From positions 3,484,001-3,548,000 of the forward strand of contig NZ_CP033365.1 in NCBI RefSeq assembly GCF_013170825.1: 64,000 nt of DNA. Reading direction: 5' to 3'. Shown piece after piece: positions 50,647 to 58,819 of the stretch. Source of the DNA: Mesorhizobium sp. NZP2298. GTDB lineage: Bacteria > Pseudomonadota > Alphaproteobacteria > Rhizobiales > Rhizobiaceae. The notes beneath the pieces were generated by a model. The model was not told the DNA's origin and did no database searches. It saw nothing but the letters and a program-made list of their open reading frames with translations. A program made the position numbers and the translations under genes. Every line of letters begins with the position of its first letter. Position 1 is the stretch's first letter.

Positions 50647-53058
50647 TTGAAGCCGCATTATCGCGCAGTGGTCATCGGGGGTGGGGTGGTCGGCGCCTCG
50701 GTGCTCTACCATCTGACGCGATTCGGCTGGTCCGATGTGGCGCTGATCGAGCGCGCCGAATTGACGGCCGGTTCGACTTGGCATGCGGCGGCCGGATTTC
50801 ATGCGCTCAATGCCGATCCCAACGTCGCGGCGCTGCAGGATTACACCATCAATCTCTATCGCGAGATCGAAGCCGAGTCCGGCCAGGACATCGGCCTGCA
50901 CATGACCGGCGGCGTCAATATCGCCAGCGACCCCCAGCGCTGGGAGTGGCTGAAATCGGCCTGGGCGGTGTTCCAGTCGGTCGGCATCGAAAGCGCGCGG
51001 CTGGTGACCCCGGAAGAGATCAAGGCGATCTGCCCGATCGTCGATGTCGCCGGCGTACTCGGCGGCCTGCATGATTCCAACGAAGGCCATCTCGACCCCT
51101 ACGGCACGACACATGCTTATGCGGGCGCCGCGAAGAAGCGCGGTGCCGAGGTGATCCTGCGCAACCGTGTCGTCGAGTTGAAGTCTCGCGCGGACGGCCA
51201 CTGGGACGTCGTCACCGAACAGGGCACAATCGTCGCCGAGCATGTCGTCAACGCCGGCGGGCTGTGGGCCAAGCAGCTCGGCCGCATGGCCGGCGTCGAC
51301 CTGCCGGTGACGCCGATGGAGCACCACTATTTCATCACCGAGGACATTCCGGAGATCGCGGCACTTGACCGGGAAATCGGCATCGCCGTCGACCTCGACG
51401 GCTTTTCCTACCTCAGGCAAGAGCGCAAGGGCGTGCTGCTTGGCGTCTACGAGCAGAACCCGAAGCACTGGAACATGGACGGCGCGCCTTGGGATTACGG
51501 GATCGAGTTGATCCCGGAAGACATCGACCGCATCAGCCCGGAACTCGCCAAGGCGCATGAGCGCTTTCCCTGCCTGGCGAGCGCCGGCATCCGCAAATGG
51601 GTCAACGGCGCCTTCACCTTCACGCCCGACGGCAACCCGATCGTCGGACCGGTGCGTGGCCTTAAGAACTACTGGGTCGCCTGCGGCGTCATGGCGGGCT
51701 TCAGCCAGGGCGGGGGCGTCGGCAAATCGCTGGCCGAATGGATGATTTACGGCGAGCCGCAGGCCGACATTTTCGGCATGGACATTGCCCGCTACGGCGC
51801 CTTCGCCGCCAATCGCGAATATCTGAAGCAAACGACGCGGCAGTTCTATTCGCGCCGTTTCGTCATGACCTTTCCCAATGAGCGCCTGCCAGCCGGCAGG
51901 CCGCTGAAACGCCCTGGCGCCTATGACGGCATGAGTGCCGCGGGTTGCGAATGGACGGCATCGTGGGGGCTGGAAATCCCGGCCTATTTCGCGCCGATGG
52001 GTTTTCGCGAGAACACCACGCTCAAGCGCTCCAACGCCTTCGACATCGTCGGCGACGAGGCGCTGCAAGTCCGGCGTGCCGCCGGCCTCGTCGATATCTC
52101 GGCCTATTCACGCTATGCGGTGTCCGGCGCGGATGCGGAGGCATGGCTCGACCGGCTGCTGGCCTGCAAGCTGCCGACGGCGGGACAGGCGCGGCTGGCG
52201 CCGATGCTCGGGCCGGACGGACGGCTGAAGGGCGACCTCACCGTGATCAATTGGGGCAGCAGTGACTATTGGCTGATGGGTTCCTACTATCTCAGGGAAT
52301 TCCACATGCGCTGGTTCGAGAGCCAGGCAGGAGAGGGCGCCGCGGTCACCGACATTTCCGACGCGACGGGCGGCTTCCTGCTGACCGGGCCGAATGCGCG
52401 GAAAATCCTGGAGCGTACAACACATCAGGACGTCTCCGTCGCCGCACTGCCGTTCATGGCGTGCGGCGCGTTCGACATCGGCATGGTGCGGGCGCGGGTT
52501 GCCCGCCTCTCTATCGCCGGCGAGCTCGGCTTCGAGATCAGTTGCCCGGTTACCATGCATGCCACGCTGCGTGACACGCTGCTCGCGGCAGGCGAGGATC
52601 TTGGTCTCGCCGAGGTCGGCTACTACGCGCTCAATGCGCTCAGGCTGGAGAAGAGCTTCGGCATCTGGTCGCGTGAATTCACGCAGGGCTACACGCCAGG
52701 CCAGACCGGCCTCGACCGCTTCATCGCCTTCGACAAGGGCGATTTCGTCGGTCGCGAGGCGGCGCTGAAGGCGCGCGAAGCCGGTGCCGTCCAGCGGATT
52801 GTGACGCTGGAGATCGATGCGCTCGATGCCGACGCCAGCGGCTTCGAGCCGGTCTGGCACGGCGGCCGGCGCGTCGGCTTCGTCACTTCGGGCGGTTTTG
52901 GCTACACGATCGGCAAGAGCGTCGCGCTGGCGTTGGTCGACGACGATTTTGCCGAGGAGGGGGTGGCGCTTTCGGTGCACATTGTCGGCGTCGAACGGCC
53001 GGCACGGATCATCGCGGCGTCGCCCTACGATCCCTCGGGCAAGGCGATGCGGCAATGA
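50647..53058 (+). CDS. FAD-dependent dehydrogenase fused to a GcvT-like domain (dimethylglycine/sarcosine dehydrogenase type)
   Basis: 803 residues. An N-terminal DAO-type FAD domain (AVVIGGGVVGASVLYHLTRFGWSDVALIER, residues 6-35, and GSTWHAAAGFHAL near 43) is followed by a FAO_M linker, then GCV_T (RSNAFDIVGDEALQVRRAAGLVDISAYSRYAVSG near 460) and GCV_T_C (from about 710). This layout is that of dimethylglycine or sarcosine dehydrogenase, which oxidise N-methyl groups and pass the one-carbon unit to tetrahydrofolate. The conserved His for covalent FAD would be in the STWHAAG-like motif. It is followed after 12 bases by an MttB-family gene, so the two probably form an N-methyl amine demethylation unit. 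Confidence 0.9.
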   Translation: MKPHYRAVVIGGGVVGASVLYHLTRFGWSDVALIERAELTAGSTWHAAAGFHALNADPNVAALQDYTINLYREIEAESGQDIGLHMTGGVNIASDPQRWEWLKSAWAVFQSVGIESARLVTPEEIKAICPIVDVAGVLGGLHDSNEGHLDPYGTTHAYAGAAKKRGAEVILRNRVVELKSRADGHWDVVTEQGTIVAEHVVNAGGLWAKQLGRMAGVDLPVTPMEHHYFITEDIPEIAALDREIGIAVDLDGFSYLRQERKGVLLGVYEQNPKHWNMDGAPWDYGIELIPEDIDRISPELAKAHERFPCLASAGIRKWVNGAFTFTPDGNPIVGPVRGLKNYWVACGVMAGFSQGGGVGKSLAEWMIYGEPQADIFGMDIARYGAFAANREYLKQTTRQFYSRRFVMTFPNERLPAGRPLKRPGAYDGMSAAGCEWTASWGLEIPAYFAPMGFRENTTLKRSNAFDIVGDEALQVRRAAGLVDISAYSRYAVSGADAEAWLDRLLACKLPTAGQARLAPMLGPDGRLKGDLTVINWGSSDYWLMGSYYLREFHMRWFESQAGEGAAVTDISDATGGFLLTGPNARKILERTTHQDVSVAALPFMACGAFDIGMVRARVARLSIAGELGFEISCPVTMHATLRDTLLAAGEDLGLAEVGYYALNALRLEKSFGIWSREFTQGYTPGQTGLDRFIAFDKGDFVGREAALKAREAGAVQRIVTLEIDALDADASGFEPVWHGGRRVGFVTSGGFGYTIGKSVALALVDDDFAEEGVALSVHIVGVERPARIIAASPYDPSGKAMRQ

Positions 53059-53070
53059 GGAGGATTTTCG

Positions 53071-54624
53071 ATGGTCGATGACGCGGCACGAGACAGCAGG
53101 CGCGAACGCCGGCGCGGACGCACGGGCGAAGCCGGCAGCGAAAGCAGCCGCCGACCCAATTACCGGTCGCTGAAGAACCCGTTCCTGCCGCAACCGATCT
53201 TTTCCGACGACCAGGTCGCCGCCATCCACGACACGGCGCTGCGGGTGCTGGAAGAGCTCGGCATCAAGGTGCTGCTGCCGCAGGCACGAGAGCTTTTTGC
53301 CAGCGCCGGCGCCCTGGTCGACCCGGACACCGACATGGTGCGCATCGGCCGCGACATGGTGGCGGCGGCACTCGCCTCGGCGCCGAAATCGATCCAGGCG
53401 CAAGCCGGCGACCGTTCCCGCGATCTGACGCTGGAACTCGGATCGATGACCTTCCTGGCCGGATGCGGGGCGCCGAACGTCACCGATCTCGAACGTGGCC
53501 GCCGGCCGGGTACGCTGGCAGATTTCGAGGATTTGCTGCGGCTGGTGCAGCATTTCGACGTGCTGCATATGCTTGGCCCCTGCATCGAGCCGCAGGATGT
53601 CGACAACCGCCTTCGCCACTATGCCGTCAACCGCGCGCAACTGACGCTGTCCGACAAGTTTCCGTTCGTCTTCGCGCGCGGCACGCCGCAGGTCGAGGAC
53701 GGGTTCGAGATGATCCGGTTGGCGCGCGGCCTGTCGCCGGACGAATTCCTGGCGAACGCGCATTGCTACACCGTCATCAACACCAACTCGCCGCGCCAGC
53801 TCGACATTCCGATGGCGCAAGGCATCATCGATTTCGCAAGAGCCGGCCAGGTCTCCGTCATCACGCCGTTCTGCCTGGCGGGTGCGATGGCGCCGATCAC
53901 GGTCGCCGGCGCGCTGGCGCTGCAGCATGCCGAGGCACTGGCGGGCCTGACGCTGGCGCAGATCGTACGGCCCGGTGCGCCGGTCGTCTACGGTTCCTTC
54001 TCCTCCAATGTCGACATGAAATCGGGAGCGCCGGCCTTCGGCACGCCGGAGCATGTCAAGGCGACGCTGGGCGCCGGCCAATTGGCGCGCTTCACTGGAC
54101 TGCCCTGGCGGTCGGGCGGCGGCAGTGCGGCCAACATTTCGGATGCGCAGGCAGCGCACGAAACGCAGTTCGCTCTGTGGGGCTCGGTGCTGGCCGGGGC
54201 GACGATGTGCATCCATGCCGCCGGCTGGCTGGAAGGCGGCCTGAGTGTCTCTTTCGAGAAGATGATCACCGATATCGAGGCGCTGCAGACGGTCGCGGAA
54301 CTCTGCGCCGCGACGCCCGGCGACGATGATTCGATCGGCTTCGAGGCGATCGCCGAAGTGCAACCTGGCGGGCATTTCTTCTCGGCCGGCCACACGATGG
54401 CGCGCTACCGCACCGCATTCTATGAGCCACTGGTGGCCGACTGGTCGAATTTCGGCAACTGGACGCAAAGCGGATCAAAGACCGCCAGCGAGCGCGCCAC
54501 CAGTGTCTGGCGGCGCGCGGTTGCCGATTTCGAGCCACCCGCATCGGCTGCCGCCACATCGGGCGTGCTCGACGAATTCATCGCGCGGCGCACCGAAGAG
54601 GGCGGAGCCGCACCGGTTTCGTGA
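53071..54624 (+). CDS. MttB-family methyltransferase, non-pyrrolysine type
   Basis: 517 residues of the trimethylamine:corrinoid methyltransferase family. A basic N-terminus (RRERRRGRTGEAGSESSRRPNYRSLKNPFLPQ) precedes the TIM-barrel: HDTALRVLEELGIKV near 51, GCGAPNVTDLERGRRPGTLADFEDLLRLVQ near 132-161, and GGSAANISDAQAAHETQF near 350-367. There is no in-frame TAG in the reading frame, so it lacks pyrrolysine and belongs with the glycine betaine (MtgB-like) or other quaternary amine members. A corrinoid protein partner is not encoded next to it. The ribosome binding site is AGGAGGA. Confidence 0.87.
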   Translation: MVDDAARDSRRERRRGRTGEAGSESSRRPNYRSLKNPFLPQPIFSDDQVAAIHDTALRVLEELGIKVLLPQARELFASAGALVDPDTDMVRIGRDMVAAALASAPKSIQAQAGDRSRDLTLELGSMTFLAGCGAPNVTDLERGRRPGTLADFEDLLRLVQHFDVLHMLGPCIEPQDVDNRLRHYAVNRAQLTLSDKFPFVFARGTPQVEDGFEMIRLARGLSPDEFLANAHCYTVINTNSPRQLDIPMAQGIIDFARAGQVSVITPFCLAGAMAPITVAGALALQHAEALAGLTLAQIVRPGAPVVYGSFSSNVDMKSGAPAFGTPEHVKATLGAGQLARFTGLPWRSGGGSAANISDAQAAHETQFALWGSVLAGATMCIHAAGWLEGGLSVSFEKMITDIEALQTVAELCAATPGDDDSIGFEAIAEVQPGGHFFSAGHTMARYRTAFYEPLVADWSNFGNWTQSGSKTASERATSVWRRAVADFEPPASAAATSGVLDEFIARRTEEGGAAPVS

Positions 54625-54722
54625 GCGGTGAGTAAGCCCCAAGACGCGTGATGCCTGCGGGAACTTTTCGGTGGATCGGTTCCCGCCATTGGCAATTGGT
54701 GCGTCCCGTGCAGAGATGAGCG

Positions 54723-55478
54723 ATGCTCGAAGCCTTCATCGCAATGGTGATCTTCCTGTGCCTGGCGGCGTCGGCGTTCGCCAGCATGGCGATCTGGCCG
54801 AGATTGCCGGCCAGACATCGTGATGACGACACGAACGCGGTGGTTCGGCTCGCCGCCAATCTGTTCGGGGTCATGACCTCACTGATGCTCGGCCTGATGA
54901 TCAACTCGGCCAAGAACACCTTCGAATCGATCGATCACAATGTGCACGCCTATGCGACGGAGCTGATCCTGCTCGACAGGACACTGCGGCTGTATGGCCC
55001 GGAAACCGACGCGGTGCGCCAACCGTTGGTCGCCTATATGCAAAGGGTGGTAGACACCTCGTCACAAGACAGCGAGACGACTATCGCCGCCAACCAGTTG
55101 TCCGAACGTCTGCTGACGGAGATCGGCTCACGGCTCAATGGGCTGACCCCTCCCGACGCTGTACACGGTTCCCTTCTGCAGGACGGACGCCAGCGCCTGC
55201 AGAAGGTGCTGGAATTGCGCTGGATCCTGGTCGAGCAGTCGGAGGGCACGATTCCCTGGCCGCTGATCGCCATGCTGGTTACCTGGCTGGCGCTGATCTT
55301 CGCCAGTTTCGGGTTCAGGGCACCGAAGAATACAATCACCGCAGGAACCCTCATGGTGTCGGCCGCGCTGATCGCCGGGGCGATCTACCTGATCCTCGAC
55401 ATGGATGTGCCGTTCTCCGGCCCGATCCAGATTTCGTCGGCGCCGCTGGAGCGGGCATTGGCGGAATTGCAGCGATGA
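54723..55478 (+). CDS. DUF4239 (bestrophin-like) membrane protein
   Basis: 251 residues with four membrane segments in two pairs: MLEAFIAMVIFLCLAASAFASMAIW and LAANLFGVMTSLMLGLMINSA at the N-terminus; IPWPLIAMLVTWLALIFASFGF and LMVSAALIAGAIYLILDM at the C-terminus, separated by a helical cytoplasmic or periplasmic domain. VMTSLMLGLMINSAKNTFESI and the DMDVPFSGPIQISSAPLERAL ending are typical of DUF4239. The function of the family is unknown. 55 bases separate its stop from the ferritin-like gene. Confidence 0.85.
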   Translation: MLEAFIAMVIFLCLAASAFASMAIWPRLPARHRDDDTNAVVRLAANLFGVMTSLMLGLMINSAKNTFESIDHNVHAYATELILLDRTLRLYGPETDAVRQPLVAYMQRVVDTSSQDSETTIAANQLSERLLTEIGSRLNGLTPPDAVHGSLLQDGRQRLQKVLELRWILVEQSEGTIPWPLIAMLVTWLALIFASFGFRAPKNTITAGTLMVSAALIAGAIYLILDMDVPFSGPIQISSAPLERALAELQR

Positions 55479-55533
55479 TGCGGAACCGGCGGCATTCCCA
55501 GGCATTCATGGGAATGAACCATCGGAGGACGAC

Positions 55534-55848
55534 ATGGGTTTCGACCAGTATCACGAACCTCCTGAAGAACTGTCGCAGAAGGTGCGGACCTTTGCCCGCA
55601 TGATCACCTCGCTGATCGAGGAGGCGGAAGCCATCGGCTGGTACGAACAGCGCATTTCGGTGGAAAAGGATCCTCAGGCCCGCGCGATCATGAAGAACGC
55701 GCAGGGCGAGGAGTTCAAGCATTTCGGCATGGATCTGGAATTCCTGCTGCGCCAGAAGCAGGACTGGCGGGCGGAACTGAAGGAAATCCTGTTCACGACG
55801 GGCGACATCGTCAAGGCCGGCGAGCGGGGCGAGAAGAAGGTGGATTGA
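55534..55848 (+). CDS. encapsulated ferritin-like (EncFtn family) protein without an adjacent encapsulin gene
   Basis: 104 residues. EncFtn signature: LIEEAEAIGWYEQRI and AQGEEFKHFGMDLEFLLRQ. Aligned by eye to Rhodospirillum rubrum EncFtn with a two-residue offset, the iron-site residues Glu32, Glu62 and His65 fall on Glu30, Glu60 and His63, the entry-site Glu31 and Glu34 on Glu29 and Glu32, and Trp38-Tyr39 on Trp36-Tyr37. EncFtn proteins are half-ferritins that assemble into ferroxidase rings inside encapsulin shells. This protein ends GERGEKKVD with no LTVGSL-type shell-targeting tail, and the next gene is an unrelated helicase. GGAGG lies just before the ATG. Family call from memory of the motif. 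Confidence 0.8.
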   Translation: MGFDQYHEPPEELSQKVRTFARMITSLIEEAEAIGWYEQRISVEKDPQARAIMKNAQGEEFKHFGMDLEFLLRQKQDWRAELKEILFTTGDIVKAGERGEKKVD

Positions 55849-55889
55849 TTGCCTTCGCCGACTTTTGCGCGAAGCCCGCGGGGTTCGGT

Positions 55890-58559
55890 TCACACCGCCG
55901 CGACGAACCCGTCCAGCACGCGTTTCTGCCCTGCCTTGTCGAAGTCGATGGTCAGCTTGTTGCCTTCGATGGCCGAGATATTGCCGTTGCCGAATTTCTG
56001 GTGGAAGACGCGGTCGCCGACGCTGAAGGCGGACGGCGTGTCGGAGACGGATTTGGCGACCAGTTCGCCATCGATGGTGCGGCCCTTCACGCTCGTGCGG
56101 CCGGCGCCGTAGCCGCTGTCGGTCTCGCCATAGCCGATGCGCTCGACCTGGTGGCCGGAGCGCGAGCCCCAGTTGCGGTCGGTCGCTTCGGTGCGATTGG
56201 CCTGTGCGCGCTGCCAGCCGGGCGTCGAATAGGTGTTGGAGAAGGCGCCGGATTTCTCCGCGCCGCCATTGTTGGCGCCAACATTGTCGAAACGCGACGC
56301 GCCATAAGGGTTCTGGCGGCCACCACGACCGGAAGCGAATGAGCCGCCGCCGTAGGAATTGCCATAGCCGCCATAGCTGTTGCCGCTTTCCGCGACCTCG
56401 ACATGGGCCTCCGGCAGCTCCTCCAGGAAGCGCGACGGGATGGTCGATTGCCAGAGCCCGTGGATGAGGCGGTTGGAGACGAACCAGATATGCAGGTTCT
56501 TCTTGGCCCGGGTGAGGCCGACATAGGCCAGCCGGCGCTCTTCCTCCAGACCGGAGCGGCCGCCTTCATCGAGCGCGCGCTGGTGGGGAAAGAGGCCTTC
56601 CTCCCAGCCAGGGAGAAAAACCGTCTCGAATTCGAGGCCCTTGGCCGAATGCAGCGTCATGATCGAGACGGCGTCCTGCCCGGCATTCTGCTCGGCATCC
56701 ATGACCAGCGCCACGTGTTCGAGGAAGGAGCGCAGCGACTCGTACTCCTCCATCGAGCGGATCAGTTCCTTGAGATTCTCCAGCCGCCCCGGCGCTTCGG
56801 CCGAGCGGTCGTTCTTCCACATGTCGGTGTAGCCGCTCTCTTCGAGAATGGTCTCGGCGAGCTCGGTGTGCGGCGTGGTTTCCAGCGCCTTTGCCCAGCG
56901 TTCGAAATTGGCGGCCACTTCGCGCAATGCGGCGCGCGGCTTCGGCTTCAACTCGTCGCTTTCGGCGAGATTGCCGGCGGCCTCCAGCATCGGAATGCGC
57001 AGCGCACGCGCCGTGTCGTGGATCTGGCGGATGGTGGCTTCGCCCAGGCCCCGCTTCGGCACATTGACGATGCGCTCGAAGGCGAGGTCGTCGCCGCCGT
57101 TGGCGACGACGCGGAAGAAGGCCAGCGCGTCGCGAATTTCCATGCGCTCGTAGAAGCGCGGGCCGCCGATGACGCGGTAGTTGAGGCCGAGCGTGATGAA
57201 GCGGTCCTCGAAGGCGCGCATCTGGAAGGACGCGCGCACAAGGATCGCCATGTCGTTCAGATTATGCTTCTCGCGCTGATAGGCCTCGATGGTCTCGCCG
57301 ATGGCGCGGGCTTCCTCCTCGGAATCCCACGCGGCGTGGACATTGACCTTGCCGTCCTCGGGGTCGTTGCGGTCGGTGAACAGCGTCTTGCCGAAACGGC
57401 CCTCATTGTAGGCGATGAGATGCGAAGCCGCGCCAAGGATATGCGCGGTCGAGCGGTAGTTGCGCTCCAACCTTATGATGGTGGCGCCCGGGAAATCCTT
57501 GTCGAAGCGCAGGATGTTGTCGACCTCGGCGCCGCGCCAGCCATAGATCGACTGATCGTCGTCGCCGACGCAACAGATGTTGACTTTGTTATCGCTCACG
57601 GGCTGTTCCGCGCCTGCCGGCGCGGGCCCTCCGCGGGGGCCTCGCAACGGCTCGGACGCCCGGTCGGGCTTGCGGCCTTCGGCCGATCGCAGATCCGTCG
57701 ACGTTGATCCGCGCCCGCTGTCCGGCCGCTGTGCCAAAAGGCGCAGCCACATGTACTGGGCGGTGTTGGTGTCCTGGTATTCGTCGACGAGGATGTATTT
57801 GAAGCGCCGGTGGTAGTCCTTCAGCACATCCGGATTGGCGCGGAAGATGCGGATCGGGTGGCAGAGCAGGTCGCCGAAGTCGCAGGCATTGAGCGTCTGC
57901 AGGCGCTCCTGATAGGCCTTGTACAGTTCGCGGCCCTTGCCATTGGCGAAGCTGCGCGCGTCGCCCTCGGCGATATCGGCCGGTCCTTGGCCCTTGTTCT
58001 TCCAGCCGTCGATCATCTGCGCGAACTGCTTGGCCGGCCAGCGCTTGTCGTCGAGTCCCTCGGCCTGGATCAGCTGCTTGATCAGCCGCACGACATCGTC
58101 GGTGTCGAGGATGGTGAAGTCGGAACGCAGACCGGCGAGCTCGGCATGGCGGCGCAGCAGCTTCACGCCGATCGAGTGGAAGGTGCCCAGCCACGGCATG
58201 CCCTCGACATTGCCTTCGCCGATCAGGATGCCGATGCGCTGTTTCATCTCGCGCGCGGCCTTGTTGGTGAAGGTCACGGCCAGAATCTGCGAGGGGAAGG
58301 CTTTTCCCGTGGCGAGAATATGGGCGATGCGGGTGGTGAGCACGCGCGTCTTGCCGGTGCCGGCGCCGGCCAGCACCAGAACAGGACCCTCGGTGGTCTC
58401 CACCGCCAGCCTTTGTTCCGGATTCAGCCCCCGGAGATAGTCCGGCGCATTGTTGTGGCCGCCGCGGGCAGCCATGGCGCGCGCGGCAATGCCCGACGGG
58501 GCCGTGGGCCGCGCATTGGGTTCGTCGAAGAAGGGCATGTCTTCGGAAAAGCCGGACAT
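55890..58559 (-). CDS. UvrD/PcrA-type ATP-dependent DNA helicase with an in-frame insertion
   Basis: 889 residues, superfamily 1A. Motifs: LNPEQRLAVETTEGPVLVLAGAGTGKTRVL (Q motif and Walker A, near 44-72), AVTFTNKAAREMKQR near 97, VDEYQDTNTAQYMW near 257 (motif II), GDDDQSIYGWRGAEVDNIL (motif III), LTRAKKNLHIWFVSNR (motif VI). Between motifs II and III about 35-40 residues are added (DLRSAEGRKPDRASEPLRGPRGG and following), coded by palindrome-rich DNA at 57597-57710. Related helicases pass from LLAQRP almost directly to VNICCVGDDD. The C-terminal Gly/Ser/Tyr/Asn-rich region (NSYGGYGNSYGGGSF) is low complexity and ends with a Tudor-like tail (VGDRVFHQKFGNGNISAIEGNKLTIDFDKAG). It unwinds DNA in repair. 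Confidence 0.93.
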   Translation of the reverse strand: MSGFSEDMPFFDEPNARPTAPSGIAARAMAARGGHNNAPDYLRGLNPEQRLAVETTEGPVLVLAGAGTGKTRVLTTRIAHILATGKAFPSQILAVTFTNKAAREMKQRIGILIGEGNVEGMPWLGTFHSIGVKLLRRHAELAGLRSDFTILDTDDVVRLIKQLIQAEGLDDKRWPAKQFAQMIDGWKNKGQGPADIAEGDARSFANGKGRELYKAYQERLQTLNACDFGDLLCHPIRIFRANPDVLKDYHRRFKYILVDEYQDTNTAQYMWLRLLAQRPDSGRGSTSTDLRSAEGRKPDRASEPLRGPRGGPAPAGAEQPVSDNKVNICCVGDDDQSIYGWRGAEVDNILRFDKDFPGATIIRLERNYRSTAHILGAASHLIAYNEGRFGKTLFTDRNDPEDGKVNVHAAWDSEEEARAIGETIEAYQREKHNLNDMAILVRASFQMRAFEDRFITLGLNYRVIGGPRFYERMEIRDALAFFRVVANGGDDLAFERIVNVPKRGLGEATIRQIHDTARALRIPMLEAAGNLAESDELKPKPRAALREVAANFERWAKALETTPHTELAETILEESGYTDMWKNDRSAEAPGRLENLKELIRSMEEYESLRSFLEHVALVMDAEQNAGQDAVSIMTLHSAKGLEFETVFLPGWEEGLFPHQRALDEGGRSGLEEERRLAYVGLTRAKKNLHIWFVSNRLIHGLWQSTIPSRFLEELPEAHVEVAESGNSYGGYGNSYGGGSFASGRGGRQNPYGASRFDNVGANNGGAEKSGAFSNTYSTPGWQRAQANRTEATDRNWGSRSGHQVERIGYGETDSGYGAGRTSVKGRTIDGELVAKSVSDTPSAFSVGDRVFHQKFGNGNISAIEGNKLTIDFDKAGQKRVLDGFVAAV
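57597..57710. repeat. palindrome-rich insert within the helicase gene
   Basis: About 114 bases with several hairpins: CCGCGCC-TGCC-GGCGCGG (57608-57625, perfect 7-bp stem), GGCCC...GGGCC at 57625-57641, and CGGCCTTCGGCCG around 57673-57685. The reading frame is open across all of it. Limits are set by where family similarity of the protein stops and resumes and are approximate. Confidence 0.65.
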
Positions 58560-58819
58560 CGCCCCCGAATGTAGTGATTCGGTTGGGAAAGACCAGAACT
58601 GTCTACGTTTTGTTCCCGGTAAAGTGGCTTATCCGGTCACCTTGGCACGCATGACGCTCAGCCCGCCGCGCATTTGCAGCCGGACCGAGCGCTGCCTTTC
58701 GGCTCGTGGCCCAAGCTTGACAGGCGAGGCGGGCGGGAGAAAGTTGTGTACCGGGCAGGAGCGCAATGCCGGGTTGCCCATGGCCGCGCGAGGCGCGCAA
58801 CAGTCGAAGGAGTATCATC

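Noticed and set aside
52108..54468. 786-codon minus-strand frame opposite the FAD/GcvT and MttB genes
   Set aside because: Shadow of two well-supported genes.
53071..54624. Pyrrolysine codon in the MttB homologue
   Set aside because: No in-frame TAG occurs before the TGA stop and no pyl genes are present.
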